Positions 12,834 to 26,972 of a stretch of DNA of 64,000 bases are shown here, piece by piece (position 1 is the stretch's first letter; every line of letters starts with the position of its first letter). Position numbers and translations under genes: made by a program. Origin of the DNA: Balanoglossus misakiensis (lineage: Eukaryota > Hemichordata); assembly GCA_040954595.2 (NCBI GenBank), contig CM082576.2, positions 8,184,001-8,248,000 of the forward strand, written 5' to 3'. The notes below the pieces were generated by a model that made no database searches, was not told where the DNA came from, and saw only the letters and a list, made by a program, of their open reading frames with translations.

Positions 12834-15800
12834 ATGGCGACGCACAGTGAGGATACACGTGAATCCGAGCTGACACGGCTTCGACAAGAATTAGCGATAA
12901 AAACGAAAGAAATTGACGACTTACAGCGAAAGTTACAACTCTATGAGGTGAGAATTAACATTTACCGAAGTTTTGACTGCATGAATATTGTAACGCGTGA
13001 TCATAGATCTAACCACGGTCATTCCACACATGTGTGAGTGACCGTGATCTAACCGAGAAAACTCCCAGTGCCTTTGGCAACAAATTCTGAACAATTTTTT
13101 TCTAACTTTTTATGTACTCAACAGAGTAAATCAACTTCAACAATTGATGTAATCGATTCACATTTACACAAAATACCCCATTTATCACCAAGAGAGAAAC
13201 TGGACAACAAGAGCATTGCTAGACATAGCAGACAGCTTATCCTGCCTGAAATTGGGGTCAAAGGTCAGTGTTCATTTCCGAACTACAATATATCTGAAAA
13301 TAAAACTGAACTTAACTCAGTCACTGTTTTATTTACTGTAGAGATTTGAACATCAATCGTATGGTTTCTTTGAAGGAAGTCATCAAGCAAATGTATATAA
13401 AATTTCCCATTGATTCGAGTCAGTGAAAGTTTGATAGAAAAAAAAACACTTACTCACAATTCCATGTATTTTTTCTATTATTATTATTAGTTTTTTATTG
13501 GATTTTTGATCATGATTATCAAAACCTTCTCCATGCAGATTGAAAGTTAATTGTTAAATTGTTGGGTTCACAGGTCAAGTAGCCTTAGCCAACACATCTG
13601 TGCTGATAGTTGGTGCTGGTGGACTTGGTTGTCCATCTGCTGTCTACTTGGCTGCAGCTGGTGTGGGTAAGTTGGTTAAAATGCATCGTGTAGAATAGAT
13701 CATGGAATGAGTGATTGACCTTTAGTGAAAAAAAGACTTTGCTAATGAAATCGCTGGAGCACATTTCTGTAATATTGCCATTGTATTAAAATGACAGCTG
13801 TCTGCCCCAGAGAGCGCCACCACCGTTCGTAGGGTTTAATATCCTTAGGATTTCACCTTGCCATCCATGTGATTGCCCCTGTTAGGCTAGACCCTGTGGT
13901 CATATTCAAGAGATTAGAAATCCCGGCACAACAATTCAATCATCGTACTTCAAATACCAAGCACTCCCAAGTGAGAAATGTTTCATTTGATGGAATTTCA
14001 AATTTGTCAACGTAAGGCTGGGTGCATGCAGTATTCTGTGGGAGTTCTGAAAGACTGATAAGTCCCAAAAACAGTGAAGCAATCTCCACATCTTAGTAAG
14101 CTGTGCTTTGATATTGTTGTGGAGGTCATGCCTTTTTACTCGGGTTAATCACATCATTATCCTTCCTGACTTACATACTCCAGAGCACAAATTTTTGCCT
14201 TCCGTCTCTCCTCAGGTCGTCTGGGTTTCGTTGACTACGACGAGGTTGAGCTGAGTAACCTCCATCGGCAGGTGTTACACACGGAAGACAGAATAGGCAT
14301 CCCTAAGTCGGCATCCGCTGTCACTGCTGTCAAAGGGTAAGTCCTTTAGGGTGATGTCTTGCCGAGTGGTCATCTGTCAATTTATCTTTGGCCTTACCTG
14401 GAGATGTGGTTGCTTGCCTGTCAACTTTTCCTCCCAAGAACACTTAACATGCACCGGTGCCCTGGCAACAATAAATTTGCAACCATCATCTGTCCAGAAA
14501 GGCAGAAAGTTTTCCATCCAATACATGTGGTCTACATGTAAACTAATGGTAATTCAAGGACTTTTTTTTTTAAAAGAAATGTCTGCTTAAACCAAGTGCT
14601 CAGTATTTCATCTTCACACACAGAGTCGTAAGTTCTGACACCATTTTTGTAATCCCCTCTCCACAGATTGAATTCTTCAGTAGTATGTGTGCCGTACCAT
14701 CTGCCTTTGAACAGCTCCAATGCTCTGCAGATTATTTCACAGTATCTTTTCTCATCATAATTGATTGGAGAACATACAAGCTTTAGAATAAACCAACACT
14801 TGTTTATAATTTCTGAATACTGATTTTGGACTTTTCTGACTGTACTGTGTTGCTAGGGTTTTAATTCCTTAACGACAGCTTAGATTTGACATAATCTTGG
14901 ACTGTACTGACAATGTGGCCACGCGGTATTTACTGAACGATGCCTGTGTACTCAGTGGTAAACCACTGGTGTCCGGAAGTGCTCTGAGATTTGAAGGACA
15001 GGTATGTTACTACATCTTTGCAGACATCTCAATTTCTGTGATCTAAAAAAATAATTAACGGTAGTATTTTTTTTCATTGAGTCATCATGCCTTAATGTAA
15101 ATCAATTTTTTAATCTGTCATCAGCTGACTGTCTACAACTACAAAGATGGACCGTGTTACAGGTGTTTATATCCAACTCCGCCACCGCCAGAAACTGTCA
15201 CAAATTGCTCCGATGGAGGGGTGCTTGGTGTAGGTATGTCTGCTGTGTGATCTGACAATCCACAATGTGAATTTCATTATTTTTCTCCAATCTAGAATTG
15301 AAAATGAATTGACACAGCAAAAGTAGCGACATTCAACTCATCAAATTCGCAACATAGTCTCGTCTTTCTGTAGTTTGACAGACAAACGTGCAGAATGCAA
15401 TTAAAGAAATTACTACTTTTGACACACTTTCCTTTCCTGTCACACAGTTCCTGGTATAATAGGTTGTGTACAAGCATTAGAAGCCATCAAGATTGCTACT
15501 GGCATTGGTCGTATCCTTTTACCAGCAGAATTATACTTTCTACACAAATAGGTCACTACATTATTGATGCGTCGGGTTCATACATTAGGGGTTAGCATTT
15601 CAATTATTCAGAAATGAGGCAATCCATCTGTAGAAATGATTGAGAGTAGTGGTAGCTGATCAGGCAAATGGCAAAAAACGTCAAATTTCTGTCAGAAGCC
15701 GTGGTTCAATTTTCAGAAGTTGCAGAAAAAATTATCGAATTCAAGGTTTTAAAGTCAGGTTGTGATTTGTAATACATGTATGAATGTGGTCTCCATTGGG

Positions 15801-18614
15801 ACTTTCCGCAATAACTTCCATTATCCCTTAAATGTCAAGGTCATAAGAATGAAATGAGACTTACGGAGATGTCTTTGCAGATGTTTTTTTGCAGGACGAC
15901 AGCATTGTACTTTTAATACTGTAATTCCATACTTTGGCGTTGGGGTCACTGCAATTTTCTTGCGATAAACACAAATGCCACTTTGTCGTTGAAAATTAAT
16001 GGATCAACATCCACCCTGACATATTTTGAGAAAATATGGACACAGCAAGATACAAATAAAAAATGCTTAAGCAGTCATTCAAAATAGATTAGTGTCTTCA
16101 TACGTCAGTTGAAAAGAGATTGCAAGTATGACCTTTATGGAAAGAAAACTGCATAAGGAGATACTCTTGTTTCTTGGAGGGTGAGAGATGTCAGAATTAT
16201 ATAAGGATGCGCAGACCCTGTCTGCATCTCGCTAATCAAGCGAATGACAGTACGATAAGGAGGTCAAGTTTCCTTGACAACCGCAATCAGCATCTTACAG
16301 TCGGAAGCTATTACTGTTTGATGGGTTGGACGGCACTTTTAGAGGCATCAAGCTGAGGGCAAAGAGACCTACATGTGTCGTGTGCGGAGAAAGCCCAACC
16401 ATTACTGAACTAATCGACTATGAACAGTTCTGTGGGGCGTCGGCCACTGACAAGGTAGGGCAGAGAACTCTGGAGACTCGAGAGGATTTGAGCAATCACT
16501 TCTGCACTCGTACTCTTCAGCTGAAGCAAGGAATTCTGTAAATAAACATAGAAAGGAAATATAAAATTGAATTTCTGGTTATTCTATGATGATCTCAAAT
16601 ACATTGTATTATGGAAGAAATTAAACAAAAATGCAAGTTTTTGCCCTATAAATTCGGCATGCAAGTGAAATTTAGCTGATGTGTCAATGCAATTAAGTCA
16701 AGCAGAACATTGAGAAAAAAGTGTGACATCTGATGATGAAGCAATGAGAATGATTGTCATAATTAAAAAAAGTCAGGATCAGGAAAAACAATTGATGCTC
16801 CCACAGAGAGGTGTGTTAATTCAACATGACATTTTTCAACCAGAATAATTTTCAAAGCATATTTCTCTTGTTTATTTTCAGTCACAGAGTCTTTCTGTTC
16901 TCGGCAACAGTGAAAGAATTTCTGCAAAGGACTATGCTGAAGTTGCGCATCAAAAGTCCCCACACATTCTGGTTGACGTCAGACAACCGTGTGAGCTGGA
17001 CATTGGTGTTCTGCCAAATGCAACCAGTATCCTTTTCCAGTTGGAGGCAATTTTGCACTGCAGTGCCACAAATTAACGAAATATCTGACCAATGATTCTT
17101 GGCACCACAGTTTGAATCTAAGCATGTGTGAAAAACGGAGCATTTTGACTTCATGCCACCACACTGGAGTGATTTGCAACTGGTACCCTCATCTACCCTG
17201 ACTCCATAGGGCACCGTGTTAGAGATACAGAATACACCGGGGACAATTTAATTGCACATGAAATATTAGAAAATACGAATAAGTGATCTAAGCAGAGTGA
17301 TAGATGATAGTTGTAAAAATGTCTTTCACAGTGCAATAACAATGATTTGTTACATGGATGTAGTTAATGAAATATGAGGAGGGGGGGGGGGGCAAACAGT
17401 ACTGCTCGTACAGTTTTTCAGACCGTGAAAGAAATTGAGCAATTTAGTAATTCCAGTGATGCATGTAGGTATCTGTGATCTACTTGGGTTTCCAGATTGT
17501 ATCAGAGTTGTGATGACCCTTATCTTACTGGTTCATGATGAGAATCTGATTCTTTTGTTATGGAAATGTCAAAGCTTTATTTGTTCTCAAGAAATATGAC
17601 TCGTGTTTCCGTTCATTTCTATCAGAGAACAATCTAGTAAAATCATTTTTTTTCAAAAGATATTATGGCCAATTTGAATGTGGATTTATAGCAAAGTGCA
17701 TCTGACTGCATGAGTGCTCAGTCTAAAGCAAATGATTCCGTAACCAGTGGACCAGATATACCCATCAGTGACTTTGCCAAGGATACGGAACTAGACAAGT
17801 TGAGGCAAGTTATCACGGAATCATCGGGGCAGCTGAAAGGAGGTGACAAATTACCAGGTATGTCTTCTTTTGTCCGAGATAATGAAATCAGGGGTGTGTA
17901 TACTCCAGAGGCAGGGCTTTCTTCTCGCATAATTCCGTCGGTTAATGAAAGTTTATTTGCCTGAGTAATTCAATTCCCACTCGATCGCTGAATGTGGTCT
18001 CATTTGGTGCTGAATCCTCGTCTAATACAGTAAGAACTGCAAACCACAATGTGCGTTTTATTTTGAGAGTCACTTTCCTCTCGGCATCTTTGTCTTTCTA
18101 ATTCGATCCGTACAAAATGCAGTGAAAAGTTGAATTTGGGTCTCAGACGGTGATTATGAAATCTTCAGTGAGTATTGAGAACTTTTAAATGGATTTTAGC
18201 ATGCACACCGTTGTTATGATTAGGATTTGTCATTAAGGAATTTTTCAAATTATTGCTCCCGTGAGCATTCTAAAACCGTTAGTCATAACTCTTGCAATCT
18301 CTTCTGACTTCCAATTAAATTTGTCTCTGCACTTCGTAGCATTTCTATGGAACCAGAGCTGTTTCCATGTGTGGTGTCTGAAACAACAAGTCTTCCATGG
18401 TTGTGAAAAATTGCCATCTTCAATTCATATGATTTATGCTCTCTTTCCCCCTTTCTGTTCAGTGTACGTCATTTGCAGACTCGGCAACGACTCCCAGAAG
18501 GCTGTTCGCATCCTCCAAGACAAGCTGTCTGACGCGCCCATCAGTGTAAAAGATGTCCAAGGAGGTCTGATGGCTTGGGCCAGAACTGTTGATCCTGACT
18601 TTCCACAGTATTAA
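12834..18614 (+). CDS. MOCS3: adenylyltransferase and sulfurtransferase MOCS3 (Uba4), 12 exons
   Basis: Exons 12834-12947, 13125-13263, 13574-13666, 14216-14336, 14667-14741, 14884-15001, 15125-15233, 15448-15510, 16291-16454, 16882-17026, 17756-17857 and 18463-18614 join in frame to 464 residues (human protein 460). MOCS3 adenylates and then thiolates the C-termini of URM1 and MOCS2A, supplying sulfur for tRNA wobble thiolation and molybdenum cofactor in the cytosol. A short coiled-coil N-terminus is followed by the E1-like domain with ATP loop GAGGLG (98-103), catalytic Cys248 in NCSDGG, and zinc Cys pairs 231/234 and 306/309. The rhodanese domain carries the active Cys419 in the loop CRLGNDSQ. 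The protein ends in FPQY. The start is the first ATG in a good context (AAAATGG). The acceptor of exon 9 is AATCAG, not the nearby TTACAG, because only the former restores PSYS..LLLFD. Acceptor 17756 has a weak pyrimidine tract. Confidence 0.95.
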
Positions 18615-21600
18615 TGGCAAAAAGTGTGCAATGAATCCTAAGGCTGAAATATATGAAGGGGTTGAATCATAGTTGTGATATGCAGACGGGAAAATGTTTT
18701 CTGTAGTACGTTGCTCAGAGGCCTGCAATAGGAAACTGGTACTGAATGATACTCGTGTGAGCGTGATGTCGAATTTCAAGACAACACATTGGGGAGATTT
18801 CCATTGACTATCTTCCATAGATGTCAGTTCCTTCCCACATTAAACTTGGAATGTCACCATCTTCAAGAGGGAAGTCTGAATAAGATGGTTAACCAGCAAG
18901 AAATGTCTATTTCTGATGTCTATTTCAAGTTTGCTTTCAGGCAGGCACACAGCTGGATCATAGCAACTGATAAAAATATTTTTCCACTGAGGTCGCAGAG
19001 TGTAACTCATCTATCACCAGAGTACAATTGATCAACCCTGTGTTTTTCATAAATGTTGACTGATGACAGACAATCTAAAATGGGGTTATGATCGGTTGGG
19101 ATTTGAGTACATATTACAGAATCAGTTGTTTATGGAATGAATTTTCCAGAGTTAGTAAGTTAATTGAGTAAACTTCAGTCTTTGGAAATTACATTTGCTG
19201 GTTCTTCAATGTTCTTTACTCTTATGTCCGTCGTGGACTCTACATGTAGGCTCCAAGAACAAACCTGAAAAAGCAAATGGAAAGATCGAGCCAATGTACT
19301 ACTCTACATCTGATTTTAATCAGATTGCTACACTCCCATACCATGTCTTATAAATGGCAGGTACAAATTGCCCCCAGGGTCTTGAACTAACATGGTTGCA
19401 ATGTCCGAATTGGATAATGTAATGAATACTTTGGTGACGATAACTTATCAAACACTTTATCTGCACTTCTATTTTTTTACCCTGAAGTGTAGGTTGTATT
19501 AAACCACTGATACACACCTCTGCAGTCCGTTGACCTTGATGACGTTAGGCTGGGCAATTTGCAAATATAGGTTTTCCTGATCTCAATCGTTGTATTCACC
19601 CAAGCATGCACGAATTGCAACACAAGTAAACCACTTAGCGATGAGACTGATAGACAGAAAGCAAGCAAGGCCACCAGGGGATGTTTGTGAAAATGGCTTA
19701 ACTTATAGGGAGCTGTATAGGGGAAAAGATGCAACTTCGGTCTGGAGGGATGGGTGAATGAACTTTTGATTTGCGGGTGTGTCGCATCAGGCAACATGTC
19801 TGCTTTGTTATCAGTGGTGAAAATTTGATATTATGGTAATGTTATCAAATTGGCCCATTTTGATCTCCCAGGAAAATAACATCTTGTGTAAATATGTTTT
19901 CTTCCCTTGTATTGAATCAAGTGTGGGCGTCTTGCCAGCTGTACGAAGCCGTGGGCTCTGTAGGTGCCTGGTCTGTTCAAATATTTTTTGTCTCTTTGTG
20001 ACGAGTTGTTCAAATTTATTTATCTATTGCCCCACAAATTGTGATATGTCCACAACCAGAACGCTTAATTCCCCTGTGTTTATCCCTGCATTTTTTTGGT
20101 CTCAGTTTTCCAGGTATGTTTCAGTACTGCATTTAAACTGGTTGTGAATAATTATTGTGATAACAAAATCCCGGTTTCTCACTGATCATCAGATCTAAGA
20201 CTGCTTACGCAGATCTCAAGTTTTTAATCTGACCATTCTGATATTTGTTGGAGGGATTGTAATGGACGGACTGGTTGCTAAGCCACTGTGCAGAGGAAAT
20301 AATTACATGGAAGTGATCCATGGCCATACAAGAAAATCATAATCAAAAGCAATTTTAATCATCTGGATTGAAAATAATTGGAATACCTTGTAGATAAAGC
20401 AATTTGAACAAAAAAATGTGTACTGAATTTCACTGACAGGAAATGGAAGTTCTTAATAAGAACAATCTGATTGGAATTTCGGAATTCAATCAACATGTTG
20501 TTCATAAATTGGAAATTGAATCAATTTTTCATGAAAATGAAGACAGGATATAGCAGCATGAAAATAACTGCGACTCTTTTTCTTCCTGTACACAGCTAAT
20601 GAATTCCAAATCAAATTCAGGTTTATCTAAGTTCAGATATTCTGCAGGCATACAAGCAAATTTTTCTCCAGAATGCGCAATTTGAACAATAAAAGCAACC
20701 TTAAATGTAATGAATATAACTTGAACTTCATCACTTCATCTTTATGGGGACAGCAATGTCCATGCTATTAAATTAGTACAACCCGGTGAACGTTTTCAAG
20801 CGTATAATGTAGCAATAAATTTGAGTTCCCTTCTGGTACATCAGGTATTTTTCAGTTCAGTGAATTTGTTCTCTTGGCCATAAATTCTTTACATACACTT
20901 GTGCGTTTCTGCTAGCTTTAAGTCTCATTCATAATTAACATGAATGTGGTGGACAATAAAACCTTGTCATTTTGAAAGAGTTTCAACCACAGAAGATAAC
21001 ATCCCTCACGATGATCCCCTCAATTTTACCTGTCAGCAGAGAAAGTTGAAAAGCAATCAAGCAATATCCCCCCATGGATTTTTTTTAGATAAATCACGAT
21101 TCTCGCAGAGTGTTCCCTGGAGACGCAAAAAGATATGACGAGGGCAGTATCAGTTCGTCTTTAAAATGTCATTATTCATGTTCAATTGTGATCATTTTAG
21201 ACAACAATCCTGAAATGACCCTTTTTACTGGCAGTCAACTGCACAAATCTGTTTTCAGCAGAAACAGGTAGCCTGGTTATTACATTTCAAACTAACATTG
21301 CAAAAAGTGGTCACTTTCCATTACATTTACGACTAAATCATTTGATTAGCAAACACTTTGGAGACAGAATGCTTATCCTGTTCAGAATTTAGAGAATTGA
21401 ACGGTGGACTATCATTTTCCTGAAAATCTGTCCCCAAGGGGCAGACTACCTTAACAGTTGATGTTGCTGATAGGTGAAATGCCGCTCCAGAGGGTTAATG
21501 AGGGATTTAAATAGGAGATGTACGTTCATCCTTAGAAAAAAAAATCACTGTATTGAGGAACATAAGGAATTCAACTGAAAATGTTTCCCTTAAATGTACA

Positions 21601-23827
21601 TGTACATGTATGCTCTGTGCAGTTTCAGAACAAAAGATCCAGGAACATTGCAATTTATATTATACCAGTGGGAGTTTACGGGATCAGTCGGTAACCGTAA
21701 TCCGTAAGTCTGCGTGTGTCAGGCTTCAATGATCCCATGAAGATGACAAATCTCTGTGGGTTCAGGCATGCCTGAGTAATGGCTCTGGACATGAAAAAAA
21801 AAATCAGCACAAAATGACATAATTGTCCTGATATCAAGTTTGTAGGGCTCCAGACATGAAAATACGATACATGTGGGTGTATTGTGGCTAAATATCGCAA
21901 AATATATTTTAGTGCATATGAAAATCATAGTACATTGCCCTTGTATCAAATTCAAATGAAATCAATTTAGAAATGTCTGAGTAATGGCTTCAGATTGACA
22001 AGATGGATGGTCCACCCAATCCATTAGTACCCCCCAGAAGCTAATCATGATTAGACAATGCTGCACGGGGCAAACAATTTATGACCCAGTATTAAAAGAT
22101 TTCATGTAATAAATAAATTCTCTGCATCATGCTCAAACAAAAAGCACTCTTTGAGGGGGTCAGTTACTGAGTAATAGAACAATTTCAGAAGCAAATATGG
22201 GAAGAGGCATACTGATGATGTTCTGCAGGGTGCATATGAATATTCCAGTTTCAGGTTTCATGTAAAGAATATACAAATGGTAAAATCTCTAATCAAATCA
22301 CTAATATCGTGATATATCCTGCATGCACACACAGGCAATAAACACAGCTGAACAACCAACTTTTAATAAAAGAATGGGTTTAATGAGTTGTGAACTTAAA
22401 TTACATTTTCATGAATTTTGAAAATCTCCTTTATAACTGCAGCCTAGCAATTTGAATCCTACGGTATTGCCTTTAAATGTGAGTTTGTTGAGCGATCACT
22501 GCCTAAGCTACAAACACTCCAAGTTCTGATGTGTGCTCCATCAGTCATAATTGTGGTTAATATCGACAAAGAGTGGATGACATCACAGGGGACAGTGACC
22601 TCAATCGTAATAACGACTGCAGGCTAAAAACATTATAACTCATCCCACTATCTCTTCTACTGTCAAAAAAAGTACAAATAAATGCCTAGAACCCAGGAAT
22701 GTTCAAGTCAGAAGGTCTATGCCAAAAACAATGTATAAGCAATCAGTAAATATGTAAACATTTCCTGAAAAAAACAACAACAAGAAAGTACATTGGTGAA
22801 AAGGACTGAACCATCTATTTAACATTAAATAGGAAATACCACATTTGTGCTGGCTACCGAGACATATTGCGAGATGGTTTTCTGCAATGAGACTGAAAAA
22901 TCCTTTTTGGATCACTATCTGATACTCTTGTATACAGAGGTTCATGGGTAACTCACAGATTAGTCACACACCCAAATTGTCATGTTCAGATGTTCTCATG
23001 GCTTCACAGAAGCACAGCACTAGCACTTCTCCTACTCTACCATACCCTACGATTGATTGTTGCAGGTAATTATATTTGTCAAGATCACTCTCCTACTTGA
23101 GAATCTACAAGTCACAAGCAGTGAAATTATAGCAACTTTGCCTCAACAGCTTCATGTTGGCAAAATAATGTCTGTGACTACAGAAGTGATTACCATTAGC
23201 ATGGCATGTCTCTACAAAATTTCACATACTGAGTTGTCAGTCACAATTGTTACTTAAGGATTTCATACACAAATTTATCAAAAAGAAAACTTTCTATTTC
23301 TTCGACAGCTGCTTTGATTTTGAGTAACGCTGTCTTCCAGGCAGCTTTAATTGTCACTGTATAATTTATTACTTGTCTTGGTGTAAAATATAATTTTTTT
23401 TTTTCTACTTGGGAATTAGGCACAGGGTGACACCCACAGAGATGTGGGTAATGCAGCTTTTTTCAGATAAATTATTTTTGTTTCATCTGGTCAGAAATCC
23501 AAAGATACAAAATAAGTAAAGAAAATCATGCCAGAGAACTAACTGTGATAATTCAAGTCAGATGAAGGCTAGCTCTGCCTAAACATATTATCTTACAGTG
23601 CAGAAATGCTTCATTAATATCAGAATACACAGAAACATTTAAAACAATGTTATTTCATAGTCTAAACGGACGTTTTTGGTTAATTTTCTAATACTTTGTG
23701 GGGGTGTTAACAGCATTACACAAATATACAATAAAAATACAAAAAAAAAAATCAGCATATTTACATTATTGCCCAAAGTGCAACAAATAAATATATATAT
23801 TTTTTTTAATTTCATTGTCTCTCATCA
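18615..23827. other. 5.2 kb between MOCS3 and the PH-domain gene; no gene recognised
   Basis: AT-rich sequence with short frames only. The two flanking genes converge here, so both 3' UTRs probably lie in this interval. I could not fix a poly(A) signal for MOCS3. A TACATGTA palindrome cluster sits at about 21596-21609. Confidence 0.5.
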
Positions 23828-26800
23828 TCACTGGATAACGCAGGCTTGTGATTGGTCCCCGTGCTGTCCGGTTGCCTTGGCGAAGCAGATGGCTTGCATC
23901 CACTCTTGCTGGTCGTTTTCGTTTTCCGCGTGAATGTAATGGCTCCTGCTGCTGTCGTGTGGCTTCAACCGGAACACGTAGGGCTTCTTGTCGATGTGTG
24001 CTTCCGAGATTTCTGTGCCCTCCAGCGAGATGCATTTGTTTGTGTTCTGCAGATGAAGAAAAAAGGGGGAAATTCTTAGAAGAGGAGCGGTAAATGGACA
24101 GAGCAACTGCCTTTTGAACCTGTTCACCCCTGTTTTGTCGTCTCACTATATGATGGAATAATCTCTCCTTTGTCTGCTGCCAGGGATATTCCTTTCATGG
24201 AGAATGATACGATAGGGGTAGGGGGAGGCAACTCCTCTGAATGTGCAGTGAATCTATCATTGTAGGATAATATCATGTCAGTACAGAATTTTAATAATAG
24301 AAAGACATTATCGGCCATTGGTTACTGATATTCACTTTATGACGTTATTCCTACTTGGGGAAAAGCGATCAAAGAAATCTGTTCCACGCATACTAATTAT
24401 TTTTTTACAGGGGGGGGGGGGGGATGAATGTCTTCCAATACATGCCGAGAAATGACTTTATTTAGAGAAGGGTACAATTATATCGGGAAATGTGAAGAGC
24501 CATTGCTGAAATTAGCACTGGCATTCTGTGGCGTTACAATCACAGTATGAGAACATTTATACACGTAGCACCGTTCAGGCAGACCTGACCTGACTCCGAT
24601 GCCATTTTCTTCTGAGTCAGCCAGATGCTATTAGAACTACGGAGTCCAATCACATCATGGAGGTGAACGTCCTTGCAGTCCTCAACACGCGACCCCATTT
24701 TCTGGGCCGAAGTCAGGAGAATCATTACATGTATCTGGGTTTTTGCGGCCTGCAGTCGCGGCTAATCATACTGGGCCAGTTTTCCTGTCTTTCAGTTTCA
24801 TCCTTCCATTCCTATTCCAATCTTAAATGGATATTTACCTCTATTAAAACCATGCCCTCAGTAGAGTGGTTTCAAGGACAATGTAAAAATAAGAGGCTGA
24901 AAATCCTGCATGATAGCAGTAATTATCTCAATTTTATTACAAAAACGCTGTACTCTTATGGTTTTCCTGTAGAAATAATATCTGTGTACTTCGTGTGGAC
25001 TCATTTGGCTGCAGTTGCTGTAATTCTTAAGTACCTCCTGAAAATTTACTGTCCCATAATTATGAATAATATTGACACAGAGATCACGTTCATAATGAAA
25101 TTGGCATATATGCTCAATTTCTGTTGATTAATATTTCATCAAGTTGTCACAATTGATGAAGTGTGAACTACAAACAGCAAGGGTGAATGCCTGTTCCGAA
25201 TGAAGCAATTGTATTTTTTCTCTTTCGAATTGATTAATCAAACAAAAAATACATACAAATTATCTGGCATACTTTCAATGCTTCATTCAAAATTTCTCCT
25301 GAGATCAGGTCACTGCTCAACATTTTTTACGCAAATTAATTAAACTTCACAAAATAGAATTTGTTCAGCTGTGTATACTGTATATGCACATGAGTGATAC
25401 AAATTGTAATCCTATGACAGCAAATATCGAATATCAAAAAGAAGATTGAATGTGAGCTGACAGGACAAATAAAACATTTAAATTGTAATTACACTGTAAT
25501 CAAATGTCACAAAAGATATAAACATTTATCTTACACATGTATACAGGCCACTCAGACAAACCCATCATGAGTTCACCTACAATATTTATGATAAAAAATT
25601 AAGCCCAAAAAGAAAGAATTTTATTTTTGCATTACAGGAATACATTATTTTTCCTTCATATTTTCTGAAGTAGGACAGCAGGCAGCAAATACTGTTCATG
25701 TGATCTGGCAGAAGAGATCATCAATTAAGTGAGTCACTGCTAAGTGATCATGGCAGGCTGTCTATATTCCATTTTTCTGCTTCAGTCAACAAACCTCTCC
25801 TGGGTCAAGGGGTCACACTGAGAGTCTATTGTGTCTGGTTTTATTGCTGAAATCAAACTCCACTTATCCAGCTATATGATTTCATTAATGGTTTCACTAA
25901 GCTCACTTCCTGAGAGTGAAAATCATGCGAAAAAGAAGCACTATCTTGCCCTGTCTGTCAGGTGTTGACTCATCATGTTAAATCTGTTCAATATAACCAA
26001 ACATTGGGGAAAAAAGATCACACCCCAACCCCCACAAAATATTGTGAAGCTGAATACAGGATCACGGTAGCATGAGTTCATGAGCAGCTGAGTGTGTTGA
26101 TGCATAGACCCTAGGGTCTATGGTTGATGGAACTAAAGAAAATATGGCTTTTGAGGCTTTGGGGAGAAAATTGCAACTAGTAAATTGGGATCAACCATGG
26201 ATCTTTTTACGTCCATGGATCAACAAACTTCCTCTTGACCTTTGATCACTACGGTTAAGTTCAATCAGGTTGTTAGCACTCAATACTAGTACAGTTGTAT
26301 ATAATGCATTCCACTCTCAATATGAACCTTACAGTTCAGTAACCAAGGCAAAACCTCGGGCTACTAAACTGCAGCTATATGAACGTATGATATCGTCGTG
26401 TCTAGCTGAAGTACCGGGTTCTGCGGATTTATTCACCCACAACCCTGTTGGCAGGACGCAATTCACCTACTGTTCTTTAAGTGTACAAACAGTGACACAC
26501 CATTTACACACTCCGCGGATTACATGTATCGTAACTGAGATGTGAACGCTCGTGCGTTTGTTTACGATTTGTGACCAGAGACGAATCGAGTAATGACTGG
26601 AAATTAGCAAATTAACCAGGTTGATTCGATTACGTATAGTTGCTACGCCGGAGCCCCGAGCGATTTACTGTACACATCAGTTTCCTCTCGCCGTGGGAGA
26701 CAACATGATTCGGAAAGCAGACACTTCACTTGACTTACGTTTTCCGTGTTTCCGTAGTGCAGCTGCGTTTTCTTGAGGCAAAACCACTGCCTTTTCCACT

Positions 26801-26972
26801 TGTGAGTAAGTCTCGTCCTCTTCATTAGCCAACCAGACTTTTGGTATTCTGTCTCAGCTTCCGTGTTTTCGTCTGATGCCTCGCCGTTCACAGCATCGTT
26901 GTCATCAGCGGCGATCTCCGGCGTTTCAACAGCAGACGAAGCGCTTTGCTGCTGCTGCTCTTCCTCCGCCAT
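23828..26972 (-). CDS. small PH-domain protein with C-terminal CaaX box, 2 exons
   Basis: Exon 1 (26739-26972) and exon 2 (23828-24046) are separated by a 2.7-kb intron (donor GTAAGT, acceptor CTGCAG, phase 0) and encode 150 residues. The N-terminus is acidic and Q-rich (1-42). A single PH domain follows at about 43-136, starting SGWLMKRTR and ending with the helix that carries the conserved W127. The last four residues are CVIQ, a CaaX box expected to be farnesylated. The protein is therefore likely to bind membranes by prenylation plus the PH fold. In the beta1-beta2 segment HKWKRQWF, a Gln stands where PIP3-binding PH domains have Arg, so 3-phosphoinositide binding may be weak. The start is the ATG in AAGATGGCG. 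I do not recognise a named orthologue. Confidence 0.8.
26103..26122. repeat. 20-bp perfect palindrome inside the PH-gene intron
   Basis: CATAGACCCTAGGGTCTATG is its own reverse complement. The 16-mer CCTAGGGTCTATGGTT that covers its right half (26110-26125) recurs at 27026-27041. A palindrome with the same 7-bp arms occurs at 56693-56712. Confidence 0.85.

Noticed and set aside
16299-16301. Acceptor TTACAG for MOCS3 exon 9
   Set aside because: It breaks the frame. AATCAG eight bases upstream gives [11 protein letters not shown], matching the family.
17722-17755. Alternative acceptors CTCAG and AACCAG for MOCS3 exon 11
   Set aside because: Both put the rhodanese segment out of frame; only 17756 restores NIPISDF.
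24657-25127. 156-codon plus-strand open frame inside the PH-gene intron
   Set aside because: No recognisable motif, AT-rich composition like the surrounding intron, and no splice or promoter context.
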